64,000 bases of DNA, taken from the NCBI RefSeq assembly GCF_964332355.1, contig NZ_OZ201293.1, positions 1,054,001 through 1,118,000 on the forward strand, read 5' to 3'. The translations under genes and the position numbers were made by a program. Source of the stretch: Imbroritus primus (GTDB taxonomy: Bacteria; Pseudomonadota; Gammaproteobacteria; Burkholderiales; Burkholderiaceae). Shown here in pieces: positions 50,985 to 59,988 of the stretch (positions are counted from its first letter, which is position 1; each line of letters opens with the position of its first letter). The notes beneath the pieces were generated by a model that was not told the DNA's origin, did not search any database, and worked only from the letters and a program-made list of their open reading frames with translations.

Positions 50985-51692
50985 CTAGCCAAAGTACGCA
51001 GCGCGCACTTCGTCGTTGCGCGCCAGCGCCTCGGCCGTGCCTTCCGCCATCACCCGGCCTTGCGATAGCACATAGCCGTAGTGCGAGATCGCCAGCGTTT
51101 GCCGGGCATTCTGCTCGACCAGCAGCACGGTGATGCCGAGCGCATTGATCTGCTTGATGACGTTGAAGTTTTCCTTCACATACAGCGGCGACAGGCCCAG
51201 CGAGGGCTCGTCGATTACCAGCAGCTTGGGCTCGGCCATCAGGCCACGGCCGATGGAAACCATGGCCTGCTCGCCGCCCGACATCGTGCCGGCCAGCTGC
51301 GTGGCGCGTTCCTTTAGGCGCGGGAAGATCTCGTAGACCTTGGCGAGCCGCTCGCGTACGAGGCTCGCGTTGGTTTCGAGAAAGGCGCCTAGCGCCAGGT
51401 TTTCCGCGACCGTCATGCGCGGAAAGATCTTGCGGCCTTCCGGAATGCACGAGATCCCGCTGGCGATGATCTTATGCGTCTTCTCGCCGGCGAGATCGCG
51501 GCCGTCCCACAGGATCTGCCCCTGGCGCGGCGGCGTGAGGCCGAGGATGGCGCGGATCAGCGTGCTCTTGCCGGCGCCATTGGCGCCGAGGATACAGGTG
51601 ATCTTGCCGGGCGCGACTTCGATGGACACATCGTGCAGCACGTTCACCTTGTCGTAGCCGGTGGTCAGGCCTTTTACAGTCAGCGCGCTCAT
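50985..51692 (-). CDS. livF: Branched-chain-type ABC transporter ATPase LivF
   Basis: A 235-residue ATPase of the HAAT family: Walker A 'GANGAGKST', signature 'MSGGEQAM', Walker B 'LLVIDEPSLGLSP', H-loop region 'LLVEQNARQTL'. Length and 'IPEGRKIFPRMTVAENL' identify the LivF subunit. The ATG overlaps the livG stop by ATGA. It couples ATP hydrolysis to uptake of the compound bound by the LivJ-like protein. Confidence 0.92.
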   Translation of the reverse strand: MSALTVKGLTTGYDKVNVLHDVSIEVAPGKITCILGANGAGKSTLIRAILGLTPPRQGQILWDGRDLAGEKTHKIIASGISCIPEGRKIFPRMTVAENLALGAFLETNASLVRERLAKVYEIFPRLKERATQLAGTMSGGEQAMVSIGRGLMAEPKLLVIDEPSLGLSPLYVKENFNVIKQINALGITVLLVEQNARQTLAISHYGYVLSQGRVMAEGTAEALARNDEVRAAYFG

Positions 51693-52477
51693 GCTGCTTC
51701 CTCTCCAAGATAGGCGGTCTGCACGTTCGGGTCGGACGTGATTTCCGCATAGGTTCCTTCGGCAATCTTCTTGCCGTAATTCAGCACCACGCAGCGGTCG
51801 GTGATCCGTTCGATCACGTTCATCTCGTGCTCGATCAGCACCACGGTCAGGTTGTCGAGCTTGCTGCGCACGTCGAGGATGTCGCCCATCAGCGCGTGCG
51901 TTTCGTCGTGCGTCATGCCGGCGGAGGGCTCGTCGAGCAGCAGCAGGCGCGGGCGGCTCAGCAGAGCGCGGCACACCTCGATGCGGCGGCGGTCGATCAT
52001 GGTGAAGGTTTCCACCGGCTCGAACATGCGTTCCACCAGTGGCGGGCTGAAGATGTTCAGTAGGTCCCGGACCTTTTCCACGTAGGCGTCGTATTCCGCG
52101 CGGAAGGCTTTGCGGCGGAACAGGTTGAAGATCAGCCCGTGCTGCATGTGCTGGTAGTCGCCGATGACGATGTTGTCGAACACGGTCAGCGGCAGCGACA
52201 GGCGCGAACGCTGGAAGGTGCGCGCCACACCGCTGCGGTAGATCTGCTGCGGCGACTTGCCGATGACTTCTTCACCCTTGTAGACGATGCTCCCGCTGCT
52301 AGCCTTGTACAGGCCGGTCAGCACGTTGAAGAAGGTGGTCTTGCCCGAGCCGTTCGGGCCCAGCAGGCCGAGCACTTCGCCTTCATGGATCGACATGTTG
52401 AGATTGTCGAGCGCCGTCAGGCCCCCGAAGCGCATGGTCAGGTCTTTGACTTCGACCAGTGTTTTTGTCTGGCTCAT
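51689..52477 (-). CDS. livG: Branched-chain-type ABC transporter ATPase LivG
   Basis: A 262-residue ATPase: Walker A 'GPNGSGKTT', 'YKASSGSIVYKGEEVIGKSPQQIYRSGVARTFQ', Walker B 'LLLLDEPSAGM', H-loop 'LIEHEMNVIERI', and the LivG-typical C-terminal 'GKKIAEGTYAEITSDPNVQTAYLG'. In place of the standard LSGGQ a diverged stretch ('MIDRRRIEVCRAL') is seen, which is odd and may weaken one ATP site. It is coupled by four-base overlaps to both livM and livF. Confidence 0.9.
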   Translation of the reverse strand: MSQTKTLVEVKDLTMRFGGLTALDNLNMSIHEGEVLGLLGPNGSGKTTFFNVLTGLYKASSGSIVYKGEEVIGKSPQQIYRSGVARTFQRSRLSLPLTVFDNIVIGDYQHMQHGLIFNLFRRKAFRAEYDAYVEKVRDLLNIFSPPLVERMFEPVETFTMIDRRRIEVCRALLSRPRLLLLDEPSAGMTHDETHALMGDILDVRSKLDNLTVVLIEHEMNVIERITDRCVVLNYGKKIAEGTYAEITSDPNVQTAYLGEEAA

Positions 52478-53634
52478 CGCGAGGTCTCCCGGCTAAAGAA
52501 CAGGCGCGTCTTGCGCGGCAGCAGGCCATCCGGACGGAACAGCAGGATGACGATCACCAGCGCCGCGTAGAACAGGAAGCGGTATTCCTGGATGAACTGC
52601 AGTTTTTCCGGCAGCACCAGCACGATGATGGCGGCCGGGATCAGGCCCACGGCATTGCCCAGGCCGCCGAGGATGACGATGGACAGCATCAGCAGCGAAT
52701 CGGCAAAGGTGAAGTTATTGGGTGCGACAAAGCCGGTGATCATGCCGTACACGCTGCCGGCAATGCCGGCAAAGAAGTTGCCCATCATGAAGGCGATGAC
52801 TTTCCAGCGTGCGATATGCAGGCCGAAGGTCGCGGCTGCGGTTTCGTCGGTACGCACCACGTCCATGCTCAGGCCGACCCACGAGCGTTCCAGCGCCTTG
52901 ACAACGAGGAAGATGCCGCCGCAGACCACGAGGCTCAGCAGCGCGTAGCTGACATAGAACGAAGCCTCATGCCCGAACACGCTGAAACCATCGTTGAGCG
53001 AGTAGCCGAACAACGTCATGCCGGGAACCTGCAGGCCCTGCGGGCCGCCGAGCACGTCATTCACCTCGATGAAGGTCTTGAACAGGATGCCGAAGGCGAT
53101 GGTGACGAGCGCCGCATAGTGGCCGCGGGTACGCAGCACCGGGGTGATCAGCACCGAGCCGATGACGGCGGCGAGCAGGCCGGAAATCACCACGATCAGC
53201 AGATGCGGGATGGCGGTGTGCGTGGCCAGCACGGCGGTGGCGTAGGAGCCGATGCCGAAGAAAGCCGCGCCCGCAAAGTTGGCCACGCCGGAGAAGCCGA
53301 ACTGCAGCGTTAGGCCAAGGCAGGCCGTGGTGTACAGCAGCACGGCACAGATCATCAGCAGCACGAAGTGCTGGTCGTAGAACAGGGCGATCAGCGCGAG
53401 CGTGGCGCCGGCCGCCCACAGGCTGGCGAGACCGGGGCGGCTCGCGCCGGCGGCTTCGACCTTGCGGATGAGGCCGGCCTTGCTCGACACCACCGTGGCG
53501 AGGGCCGCCACGGCGAGCAGCACGGCCACACCGATCTGCGTTTCGGCATGCAGGAACAGCCACATGTACACGGTCAGGGCGATACTGGCGAGCGCCAGGA
53601 CCATGGCTGGTTTGCGCGTTGTTGTACTGGTCAT
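52474..53634 (-). CDS. livM: Branched-chain-type ABC permease LivM
   Basis: A 386-residue polytopic permease with about ten helices and the family loop 'GLHIARWKVIAFMMGNFFAGIAGSVYG'. The end 'LLPRKTRLFFSRETSR' is basic and cytosolic. ATG 53634 lies four bases after the livH stop; a GTG at 53652 is an alternative. It pairs with LivH to form the channel. The N-terminal extension of ~80 residues with extra helices resembles longer LivM variants. Confidence 0.9.
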   Translation of the reverse strand: MTSTTTRKPAMVLALASIALTVYMWLFLHAETQIGVAVLLAVAALATVVSSKAGLIRKVEAAGASRPGLASLWAAGATLALIALFYDQHFVLLMICAVLLYTTACLGLTLQFGFSGVANFAGAAFFGIGSYATAVLATHTAIPHLLIVVISGLLAAVIGSVLITPVLRTRGHYAALVTIAFGILFKTFIEVNDVLGGPQGLQVPGMTLFGYSLNDGFSVFGHEASFYVSYALLSLVVCGGIFLVVKALERSWVGLSMDVVRTDETAAATFGLHIARWKVIAFMMGNFFAGIAGSVYGMITGFVAPNNFTFADSLLMLSIVILGGLGNAVGLIPAAIIVLVLPEKLQFIQEYRFLFYAALVIVILLFRPDGLLPRKTRLFFSRETSR

Positions 53635-53638
53635 GGTG

Positions 53639-54568
53639 TTATACCCGCTCACTGGATTTTTCGGCGATCAGGCCGGTCGGCTTCCAGGCCATCAGCACGA
53701 TGACCACGGCAAATGCGAACACGTCCTTGTAGGCGCTGGGGATGTTGGGGATGATGGCCGGCAGGGCGGCGCTGCCGAGCACCTGCAGCGCGGCGAACAG
53801 GAAGCCGCCGATGATCGCGCCATAGATGTTGCCGAGGCCGCCGAGAATCGCCGCAGCGAAACCGATCACGCCCAGCAGCAGGCCGACGTTGAAGTTGATT
53901 TCGTTGTAGTACAGCCCGTTCATCACGCCGGCCAGCGCCGCCATGGCGGAACCGAGGGCGAAGGTGAGCAGCACCACGGCTTCGAAGTTGATGCCCATCA
54001 GCCGCGCGGTTTCACCATCCTGCGCCACGGCGCGGATCGCCATGCCCAGGCGCGTGCGGGTGATGAGCAGATGGACGCCGACGATCACGGCCACGCCGGC
54101 GGCGAGCAGGATCAGGTTGTCCATGCGCACGGCAAAGCTGCCGAATTCGATGACGTCGGTCGGCAGCAGGCGCGGAAACGGCTTCGGGTTCGATCCGTCC
54201 GGATAAAACAGGCGCACGGCCTCGCGGATGACGGTGCCGAGCATCAGCGTGGCGAGCAGCGTATTCAGCGGCGGCGCCTTGCGCAGCGGCAGGATCAGGA
54301 ACCTGGCGATGCCCGCGCCGAGCAGGCCGGTTACGCAGATGGCGCAGATCACCACGGCCGCCAGCTGGATCCACGGCGATTCGATGCCGAGGCCGACGAC
54401 GCCGATGGATGCAGCCAGGCCGGCGAACGCGCCCACCATCAGCACATCGCCATGCGAGAACTTGATCACGTCCAATACGCCAAAGAACAGCGTGAAGCCA
54501 ACGGCGACCATTGCATAGATCATGCCGAGCATCAGGCCGTTGAAAATGTATTGCCCCAATTCACTCAT
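53639..54568 (-). CDS. livH: Branched-chain-type ABC permease LivH
   Basis: A 309-residue permease of about eight helices: 'YIFNGLMLGMIYAMVAVGFTLFFGVLDVIKFSHGDVLMVGAF' at the N-terminus is diagnostic, and 'MAIRAVAQDGETARLMGI' is the ATPase-coupling loop. ATG 54568 is fixed by AGGGGA upstream, in preference to a longer reading. It lies 60 bp downstream of the binding-protein gene. Confidence 0.92.
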   Translation of the reverse strand: MSELGQYIFNGLMLGMIYAMVAVGFTLFFGVLDVIKFSHGDVLMVGAFAGLAASIGVVGLGIESPWIQLAAVVICAICVTGLLGAGIARFLILPLRKAPPLNTLLATLMLGTVIREAVRLFYPDGSNPKPFPRLLPTDVIEFGSFAVRMDNLILLAAGVAVIVGVHLLITRTRLGMAIRAVAQDGETARLMGINFEAVVLLTFALGSAMAALAGVMNGLYYNEINFNVGLLLGVIGFAAAILGGLGNIYGAIIGGFLFAALQVLGSAALPAIIPNIPSAYKDVFAFAVVIVLMAWKPTGLIAEKSSERV

Positions 54569-54628
54569 TGATTTCCCCTGTCGTGCCGCGGGCGGCCGGA
54601 GCACCGCCAACCGTCCGCGGCAGCGTCA

Positions 54629-55804
54629 TCACAGACCGGCCAGCTTCTTTTTGCCCTTGGCGTAGGCGCTGTCTTCCCAGATCACCCACTTGCCGTTGTC
54701 GACCACGTACTTGGTAACGAGCGGCACGATGTTCTGGCGATGATCGTCGAAGGTGACCTTGCCGATGATGGTGTCGGCATCCTTGGTGGCGTTCAGCACG
54801 TCACGCACCTTCTTGCGGTCCGGACCGACCTTCTCGACGGCGTCGATGATCAGGTTGGTCGCGGCAAAGGCGAACGGGCCGTAGGCTTCAGGCGGCTCGC
54901 TGTATTTCTGCTGCTGGTACTTGCCCGAGAAGAACAGGCCGCCCGGCAGTTTTTCCCACGGCGCGCCTTCCAGGAAGGCCAGCGAGCCTTCGGCGATGTC
55001 CTTGCCCACACCCTGGATATAGGCGTCGGACATGATGCCCGAGGTCCCTTCGAACTGTGCCTTGATGCCCAGTTTTTCCATTTGTGTGCGGATGCGCACG
55101 CCGAGCGGGGTGAGGCCGCCGAAGTAGATCACGTCCGGCTTCATCTCGCGGATCTTCGTCAGTTCGGTGGTGAAGTCCTGCTGGTCGGCGGTGACGCCGA
55201 AGGTGCCGACGATGGTGCCGCCGTTCTTCTTCAGGTATTCGCTGAAGTACTTGTTGTGGCCCTTGCCGTAGTCGGTGGTGTCGTGGATGATCGCCCACTT
55301 CTTGTAGCCGAGTCCGGTGACGAACTTGGCTGCCACTTCGCTCTGGTTGATCATCGTGCCGTTGACGCGATGGATTTCCTTGAAGTTGTTGGCATAGGTG
55401 ATTTCGGGCAGCACTGCACCCCACACCACGGCCGGCATGCCGAAACGGTTGTAGACGCCGACCGTGCCCATGGCCACGGCGGAGCAGAAGTGCGTTACGC
55501 CCGCGACGATGCTGCGGTCGGCCGCGACCTTGGTGGCCACCTGCACGCCCACGTTCGGGCGGCACTCGTCATCCTGGGTTACCAACTGATAGGTGTACTT
55601 CGACTTGGGATCGGCATTGCGCAGGCGCACGGCCAGGTCGGCCGAATTGCGTCCACCCAGACCGATGGCCGACACGCCGCCAGTGAGCGGGCCGACAAAC
55701 GCGATCTTGACGACATCCTTGGCGGCCACGGGTGCGCTGACCATCAACAGACTGGCGGAGGCGCACAGCATCGCGGCCGCGAGCACGGTATGTTTTTTCT
55801 GCAC
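54629..55804 (-). CDS. Periplasmic substrate-binding protein (LivJ-like)
   Basis: A 391-residue type I periplasmic binding protein. The signal peptide (about 1-28) cleaves after 'APVAA'. The mature part has 'VKIAFVGPLTGGVSAIGLGGRNSADLAV' and 'DTTDYGKGHNKYFSEYLKKNGG', typical of Leu/Ile/Val-type receptors. The GTG start at 55804 is preferred because AAGGGG lies nine bases upstream. It is the first gene of the operon. The downstream amidase and amidohydrolase argue for an amide or ureido ligand rather than branched-chain amino acids (inference). Confidence 0.9.
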   Translation of the reverse strand: MQKKHTVLAAAMLCASASLLMVSAPVAAKDVVKIAFVGPLTGGVSAIGLGGRNSADLAVRLRNADPKSKYTYQLVTQDDECRPNVGVQVATKVAADRSIVAGVTHFCSAVAMGTVGVYNRFGMPAVVWGAVLPEITYANNFKEIHRVNGTMINQSEVAAKFVTGLGYKKWAIIHDTTDYGKGHNKYFSEYLKKNGGTIVGTFGVTADQQDFTTELTKIREMKPDVIYFGGLTPLGVRIRTQMEKLGIKAQFEGTSGIMSDAYIQGVGKDIAEGSLAFLEGAPWEKLPGGLFFSGKYQQQKYSEPPEAYGPFAFAATNLIIDAVEKVGPDRKKVRDVLNATKDADTIIGKVTFDDHRQNIVPLVTKYVVDNGKWVIWEDSAYAKGKKKLAGL

Positions 55805-55838
55805 TTTTTTCCCCTTCGAAGTGAACAAAGAATTAGAG

Positions 55839-55896
55839 ATTCAAGCCTCTTGAATTAGCGTGCAATGATAGTGCATGTCATTCAAGTTACTTGAAT
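55839..55896 (-). promoter_or_regulatory. Twin ATTCAAG-N3-CTTGAAT operators before the liv-amidase operon
   Basis: Two palindromes of identical design, ATTCAAG-CCT-CTTGAAT (55839-55855) and ATTCAAG-TTA-CTTGAAT (55880-55896), centred 41 bp (four turns) apart. A candidate minus-strand -10 TATCAT (55870-55865) lies between them, so one site overlaps the -35 and the other the transcript start. This suggests a repressor, possibly the XRE-cupin protein. The rest of the gap, 55897-56180, shows no gene or clear signal. Confidence 0.7.
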
Positions 55897-56180
55897 TTCT
55901 TGAGCAGCAAGCATGCCAGCGTTCCGGGATGGCGTGGATCCACGAAAACCCTGAGTGTGAAGGGGGATTTCAAATGGGTGTTTCTGCCGTGAAACTGGGC
56001 TGAACTGCTGGGATTTTGGCGGGTTCTGACATCAGGCCGGATGCCTGAATGCCTGAGAGGAAGGAAATCGCAGAAAGTGTGATTGCCCCCGTCGCCGGCC
56101 CACAGGCCAGGCGGATCTGCTTCATTCTGGTGCGGAAAGCGCCCGGTGATGGTGCGGCGTCGAGGGCAACGACGCCGGAA

Positions 56181-57254
56181 CTAGCCGGCCATCCGTGCCA
56201 GTGCGTCTGCGGCCAGCTGGCGGGTAAGGTCACCGGCCGGCATCGGGCGGGCGAGGGCCGCCGACTGACCGGACCATAATGACATGAAGTCCCCGGAGCC
56301 TGTCGGCTCCGTCTTCGCGCGCAGCGGCGCGAGTGCACCGCCGGCCAGCGGGAAGGCCGGCGCCACGGCGGACAGTGGTCCGAGTTCGCGCATCACGCGA
56401 TTGACGATGCCACGGGCCGGACGTCCTGAAAAGATGTTGGTGAGGGCGGTTTCCTGTGCCCGCGTTTCCAGCAAGGCCGCACGGTGCGGTGCGGAAATGC
56501 GCGCTTCGGGGCACAGCAGGTAGGCCGTGCCCACCTGGACCGCAGCTGCTCCGAGCGTGAAGGCTGCAGCCACCGTCCGGCCATCGGCAATGCCGCCCGC
56601 GGCAATCACCGGCACTCGCACCGCATCCGCCACCTGCGGCACCAGTGCGAACGTGCCAACCTGCGCATACACATGATCGTTGAGGAACATGCCGCGATGC
56701 CCGCCGGCCTCCGCGCCCTGCGCGATGATGGCATCGCAGCCCGCCGCTTCGAGCCAGCGCGCTTCTTCTACGGTCGTCGCGGACGACAGCACGCGCGCCC
56801 CCGTGGCCTTGACGCGGGCGAGCAGGCCGGGCTCGGGCAGCCCGAAATGGAAACTCACCACTTCCGGGCGCAATGCTTCCACCAGCGCACAGGTCGCAGC
56901 ATCGAATGGCGCACGGCTGGGCGCCGGCGCCACGGCCTGCGGGTCGATGTCGAATTCGGCAAAGTATGGCGACAGCCGTTGCCGCCAGCCGGCCTCGCGG
57001 GCCGGATCGTTCGCTGGCGGCTGGTGGCAGAAAAAATTCAGGTTGAGGGGCTTGTCCGTGGCCGCACGGAAACGGCCGACCGCCGCCTCGATCTGTGCCG
57101 GGCTGAGCATGGCACACGCCAGCGCACCCAGGCCGCCGGCCTGCGACACGGCAATGGCCATGTCCTCGAACGCCGCGCCGGCCATGGGCGCCTGCAGGAT
57201 GGGAAGCTCGATGCCGAGCAGGTGCTGGATGCGGGTATCGGGCCAGGATGTCAT
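56181..57254 (-). CDS. Nitronate monooxygenase / 2-nitropropane dioxygenase-like FMN protein
   Basis: A 357-residue TIM-barrel flavoprotein. 'LGIELPILQAPMAGAAFEDMAIAVSQAGGLGALACAML' at the N-terminus, 'VSFHFGLPEPGLLARVKATG', 'AIIAQGAEAGGHRG' with the catalytic His, and 'VPVIAAGGIADGRTVAAAFTLGAAAVQVGTAYLLCPEA' for the FMN phosphate. It oxidises alkyl nitronates or serves as a related NADH:quinone reductase; both occur in the family. ATG 57254 begins the conserved domain. It shares the strand of the liv operon but is 376 bp upstream of it, so probably separate. Confidence 0.87.
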   Translation of the reverse strand: MTSWPDTRIQHLLGIELPILQAPMAGAAFEDMAIAVSQAGGLGALACAMLSPAQIEAAVGRFRAATDKPLNLNFFCHQPPANDPAREAGWRQRLSPYFAEFDIDPQAVAPAPSRAPFDAATCALVEALRPEVVSFHFGLPEPGLLARVKATGARVLSSATTVEEARWLEAAGCDAIIAQGAEAGGHRGMFLNDHVYAQVGTFALVPQVADAVRVPVIAAGGIADGRTVAAAFTLGAAAVQVGTAYLLCPEARISAPHRAALLETRAQETALTNIFSGRPARGIVNRVMRELGPLSAVAPAFPLAGGALAPLRAKTEPTGSGDFMSLWSGQSAALARPMPAGDLTRQLAADALARMAG

Positions 57255-57615
57255 GGCAGATCTCACGGTAGGCAGCCAGTCGCGGACTGGTGGATGGACG
57301 GGCGCGAGGCGAAACGCGGTACGTTCCAGTTTACTGCGTTCTGCATCCGGGGTGACGGGCAACGCGAGCAATGGAAGTCGTATGTCGCGGCGATGCGGGA
57401 TGGCGGCTGGCACCCGGTCAGCTCTACCTTCGCTACTGGCTATTGGTGGCGGATGTGTCCGCATCGCGACACGGTATCGGGATCCCGTCGCGCAAAAAGT
57501 GTACGGGAACAGATGCGCCAGTCCAAGCTTGCTTTTGTTTTCAGTCATCCATGAGGCCAGCCCCTATGATTCATTCTGAAAACCTTCTGCAACCTTTCTC
57601 CATCGTAGGCTTGCC
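57255..57615. other. 361-bp gap between nitronate monooxygenase and ankyrin genes
   Basis: Divergent control region. The half near the flavoprotein is GC-rich; from about 57480 it becomes AT-richer, the likely promoter zone of the ankyrin gene. No convincing -35/-10 pair, dyad or small gene was found. Confidence 0.4.
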
Positions 57616-59952
57616 ATGCGTATTCATTCCTCCCCCGAGCGTATCGCTCTGCCATTGCCTGAAACTGTTGCGTCGGGGCAGCCTGTGGCGCAGGCGCCCA
57701 AAAGCCCGCCCACGGCAGGCCGGATTTCGCCACGGCCTGTCACGGGTATTGCCACGGTAAATGCGGCACTCCTGGCCAAAGCGTTGGCTGGTCGCGAGAA
57801 AAATCATTTCACCGCCTTGCATATCGCCAGCATCGCCGGCGACCTCGCCTCGGTGCAGAAATTGATTGCAGATGGTGCCGACTTGGAGCAGGGCGACGTG
57901 CATGGCCGAACAGCGCTCTACCTGGCGTGTGGAGCGGGACATGAGGATATCGTCAAGGCATTGCTCGACGCGAAAGCGGATCCCGATCATGCCAATAAGA
58001 ATCGTCATACCCCCCTGTGGGCGGCCAGCAAGAGCGGGCGCGAGAAGATCGTTGCCATGCTGTGCAATGCCGGGGCGGAGACCGGCCGGGTAGACCGCAT
58101 CGGCCGGACGGCGCTGCATGAGGCGATCTTGAAAGGGCACGAGAGGGTGGTTGATATCTTGCTCGATGCCAAACGGGATCTCAGGCAAGCCGACCGGCAG
58201 GGCAATTCCTTGCTCCATACAGCGGCTCGCAGAGGCATGGTGGGTCTGGTCCGCCGGCTGCTCGATGCCGGCATGGATGTCGACCTGGCTGACAAGAAAG
58301 GGAACACGCCGCTCTGCGACGCTGCCGAGAGAGGCCAGCTCGATGTCGTGAAAGAGCTGCTCGTCCGCCATGCGGACGTCAATCGACAGAACAGCAAAGG
58401 ATTCAATGCTCTTGGTAAAGCCAGCTATTGCGGCAAAACGGATGCCGTACGTGTGCTGCTCGATAACGGGGCGAATCTGCATCATGCTGTAGATGGCTGG
58501 ACAGCCCTCCATGAGGCTGCGTCCCAGGGGCATGCTGAAACCGTGGAAATCCTGCTTGATGCGGGACGCAAAGCGGGGGCCGATATCCATCGGATGAATG
58601 ACGGCAACATGACGGCGCTCGATCTGGCGCTCGACAACGGGCATATGAATGTGGCCCGGGTATTTCTGGCGGCAAATGCTTGTGCCGATGCGGCAGACAA
58701 GGCGTGCCTTACGGCAGTGGTTAGGGCTGCCGAGCAAGGACAGCAGGATCTTGTGGCGGATCTTGTTCGCTTCAGGACGAAAGCGGCGAAACGTGAGGAT
58801 GGCACAACAGCACTTAACCACGCGTGCAAGGCCGGGAATATCGCCGCGGCACAAGCGTTGCTCGATGCCGGAGCAGACCCCGATCGGGTAGATCACAATG
58901 GCTTTACACCGCTTTATCGGGCAGCCCGCAAAGGGAATGAGGAGATGGTATGGGCACTGCTTTGGGCTGGAGCGGACCCCAATCGCGTAACCGGGATGGG
59001 TGGCACACCTCTTCATATGGCGAGTGCTTTTGGGCGTGGAGGTGTGGTGACGGTGCTGCTGGATGCCGGAGCGGAAGTCGATCCAGGCCACGCCAATGGT
59101 CTCACCCCCCTTCTTGCGGCCTTCATTCATGGGCATGCGGACGTCGTGAGGAAACTGCTTGACGCGGGCGCGGATGTCAATCAAAAAACGTCTGACGGGT
59201 TATCGGCCCTTGTGGCGGCTGTTCGTTGTGGACATGCGGAAATCGTGAAGGCATTGCTTGATGCGGGGGCCGATGCCAATCAGGAAACAGCAGCTGGTGT
59301 AACAGCTCTTGAGCTTGCCATTACAAGCGGACATATAGAAATGGCAGAGGCGCTGCTCGTTGCTGGCGCGAGCGCGGATACTGCGTTCGGTACTAAGGGT
59401 CTTACGATACTTCACCATGCATGCAGTGCCGGATTGGTGGATGCCGTCCGCATTTTGATTCGGGCGGGAGCCAACATTCATGCCCTTACTAAATGTCGCA
59501 GCACGCCACTCCATTTTGCAAGTAGGGCGGGGCATGTTGAGATTGTGAAGGAGCTGCTCACGGAGGGAGCGGGCGTCTACGTCATAGATAAATGGGGTGG
59601 GACGCCACTGCATGACGCAAGCTTTCGGGGACATGGGGAGGTTGTACGACTGCTACTGAGTAGAATGGAGAATATTAATAAGCGCGACAAGTACGGAGAT
59701 ACCGCGCTACATCTGGCCGTAGAAGGGGGCCATGTAGAAGTGGTAGGCATGCTGTTGGAGAAAGGCGCGGACACATCGATCTTGAGTTACGACGGGGAAA
59801 GCGCCATGAGTATTGCCACCGATGCAGATGCCGCATGGCAAGCACACGCGAATCCGGTGATGCCACCTAACGTGAAACGCATGCTCGAGGTGCTGAAGTA
59901 TCCGCCAAACAAGATCGCCCGGCGGGAACGGTCGGACGACAGGCGCGACTGA
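57616..59952 (+). CDS. Ankyrin-repeat protein, about 20 repeats
   Basis: A 778-residue protein. A ~50-residue Pro-rich, probably disordered N-terminus is followed by about 20 consecutive ankyrin repeats (from ~residue 62 to ~735, consensus 'G.TALH.A...GH..VV..LLDAGAD'), with one repeat carrying a five-residue insertion. A short charged tail ends in 'RRERSDDRRD'. There is no signal peptide or catalytic domain. The ribosome site before ATG 57616 is weak. The 3' part is visibly more AT-rich than the 5' part. It is unrelated in order to the first ankyrin gene, but the architecture is parallel. Partner unknown. Confidence 0.85.
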   Translation: MRIHSSPERIALPLPETVASGQPVAQAPKSPPTAGRISPRPVTGIATVNAALLAKALAGREKNHFTALHIASIAGDLASVQKLIADGADLEQGDVHGRTALYLACGAGHEDIVKALLDAKADPDHANKNRHTPLWAASKSGREKIVAMLCNAGAETGRVDRIGRTALHEAILKGHERVVDILLDAKRDLRQADRQGNSLLHTAARRGMVGLVRRLLDAGMDVDLADKKGNTPLCDAAERGQLDVVKELLVRHADVNRQNSKGFNALGKASYCGKTDAVRVLLDNGANLHHAVDGWTALHEAASQGHAETVEILLDAGRKAGADIHRMNDGNMTALDLALDNGHMNVARVFLAANACADAADKACLTAVVRAAEQGQQDLVADLVRFRTKAAKREDGTTALNHACKAGNIAAAQALLDAGADPDRVDHNGFTPLYRAARKGNEEMVWALLWAGADPNRVTGMGGTPLHMASAFGRGGVVTVLLDAGAEVDPGHANGLTPLLAAFIHGHADVVRKLLDAGADVNQKTSDGLSALVAAVRCGHAEIVKALLDAGADANQETAAGVTALELAITSGHIEMAEALLVAGASADTAFGTKGLTILHHACSAGLVDAVRILIRAGANIHALTKCRSTPLHFASRAGHVEIVKELLTEGAGVYVIDKWGGTPLHDASFRGHGEVVRLLLSRMENINKRDKYGDTALHLAVEGGHVEVVGMLLEKGADTSILSYDGESAMSIATDADAAWQAHANPVMPPNVKRMLEVLKYPPNKIARRERSDDRRD

Positions 59953-59988
59953 CACGCCGTGCAGCGGGCGGGGCGAGGTGGCATCCGC

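Noticed and set aside
52459..53313. Plus-strand reading opposite livM, rich in Gln, Glu, Asp and His
   Set aside because: Composition reflects the complement of hydrophobic codons in a membrane-protein gene; not a real protein.
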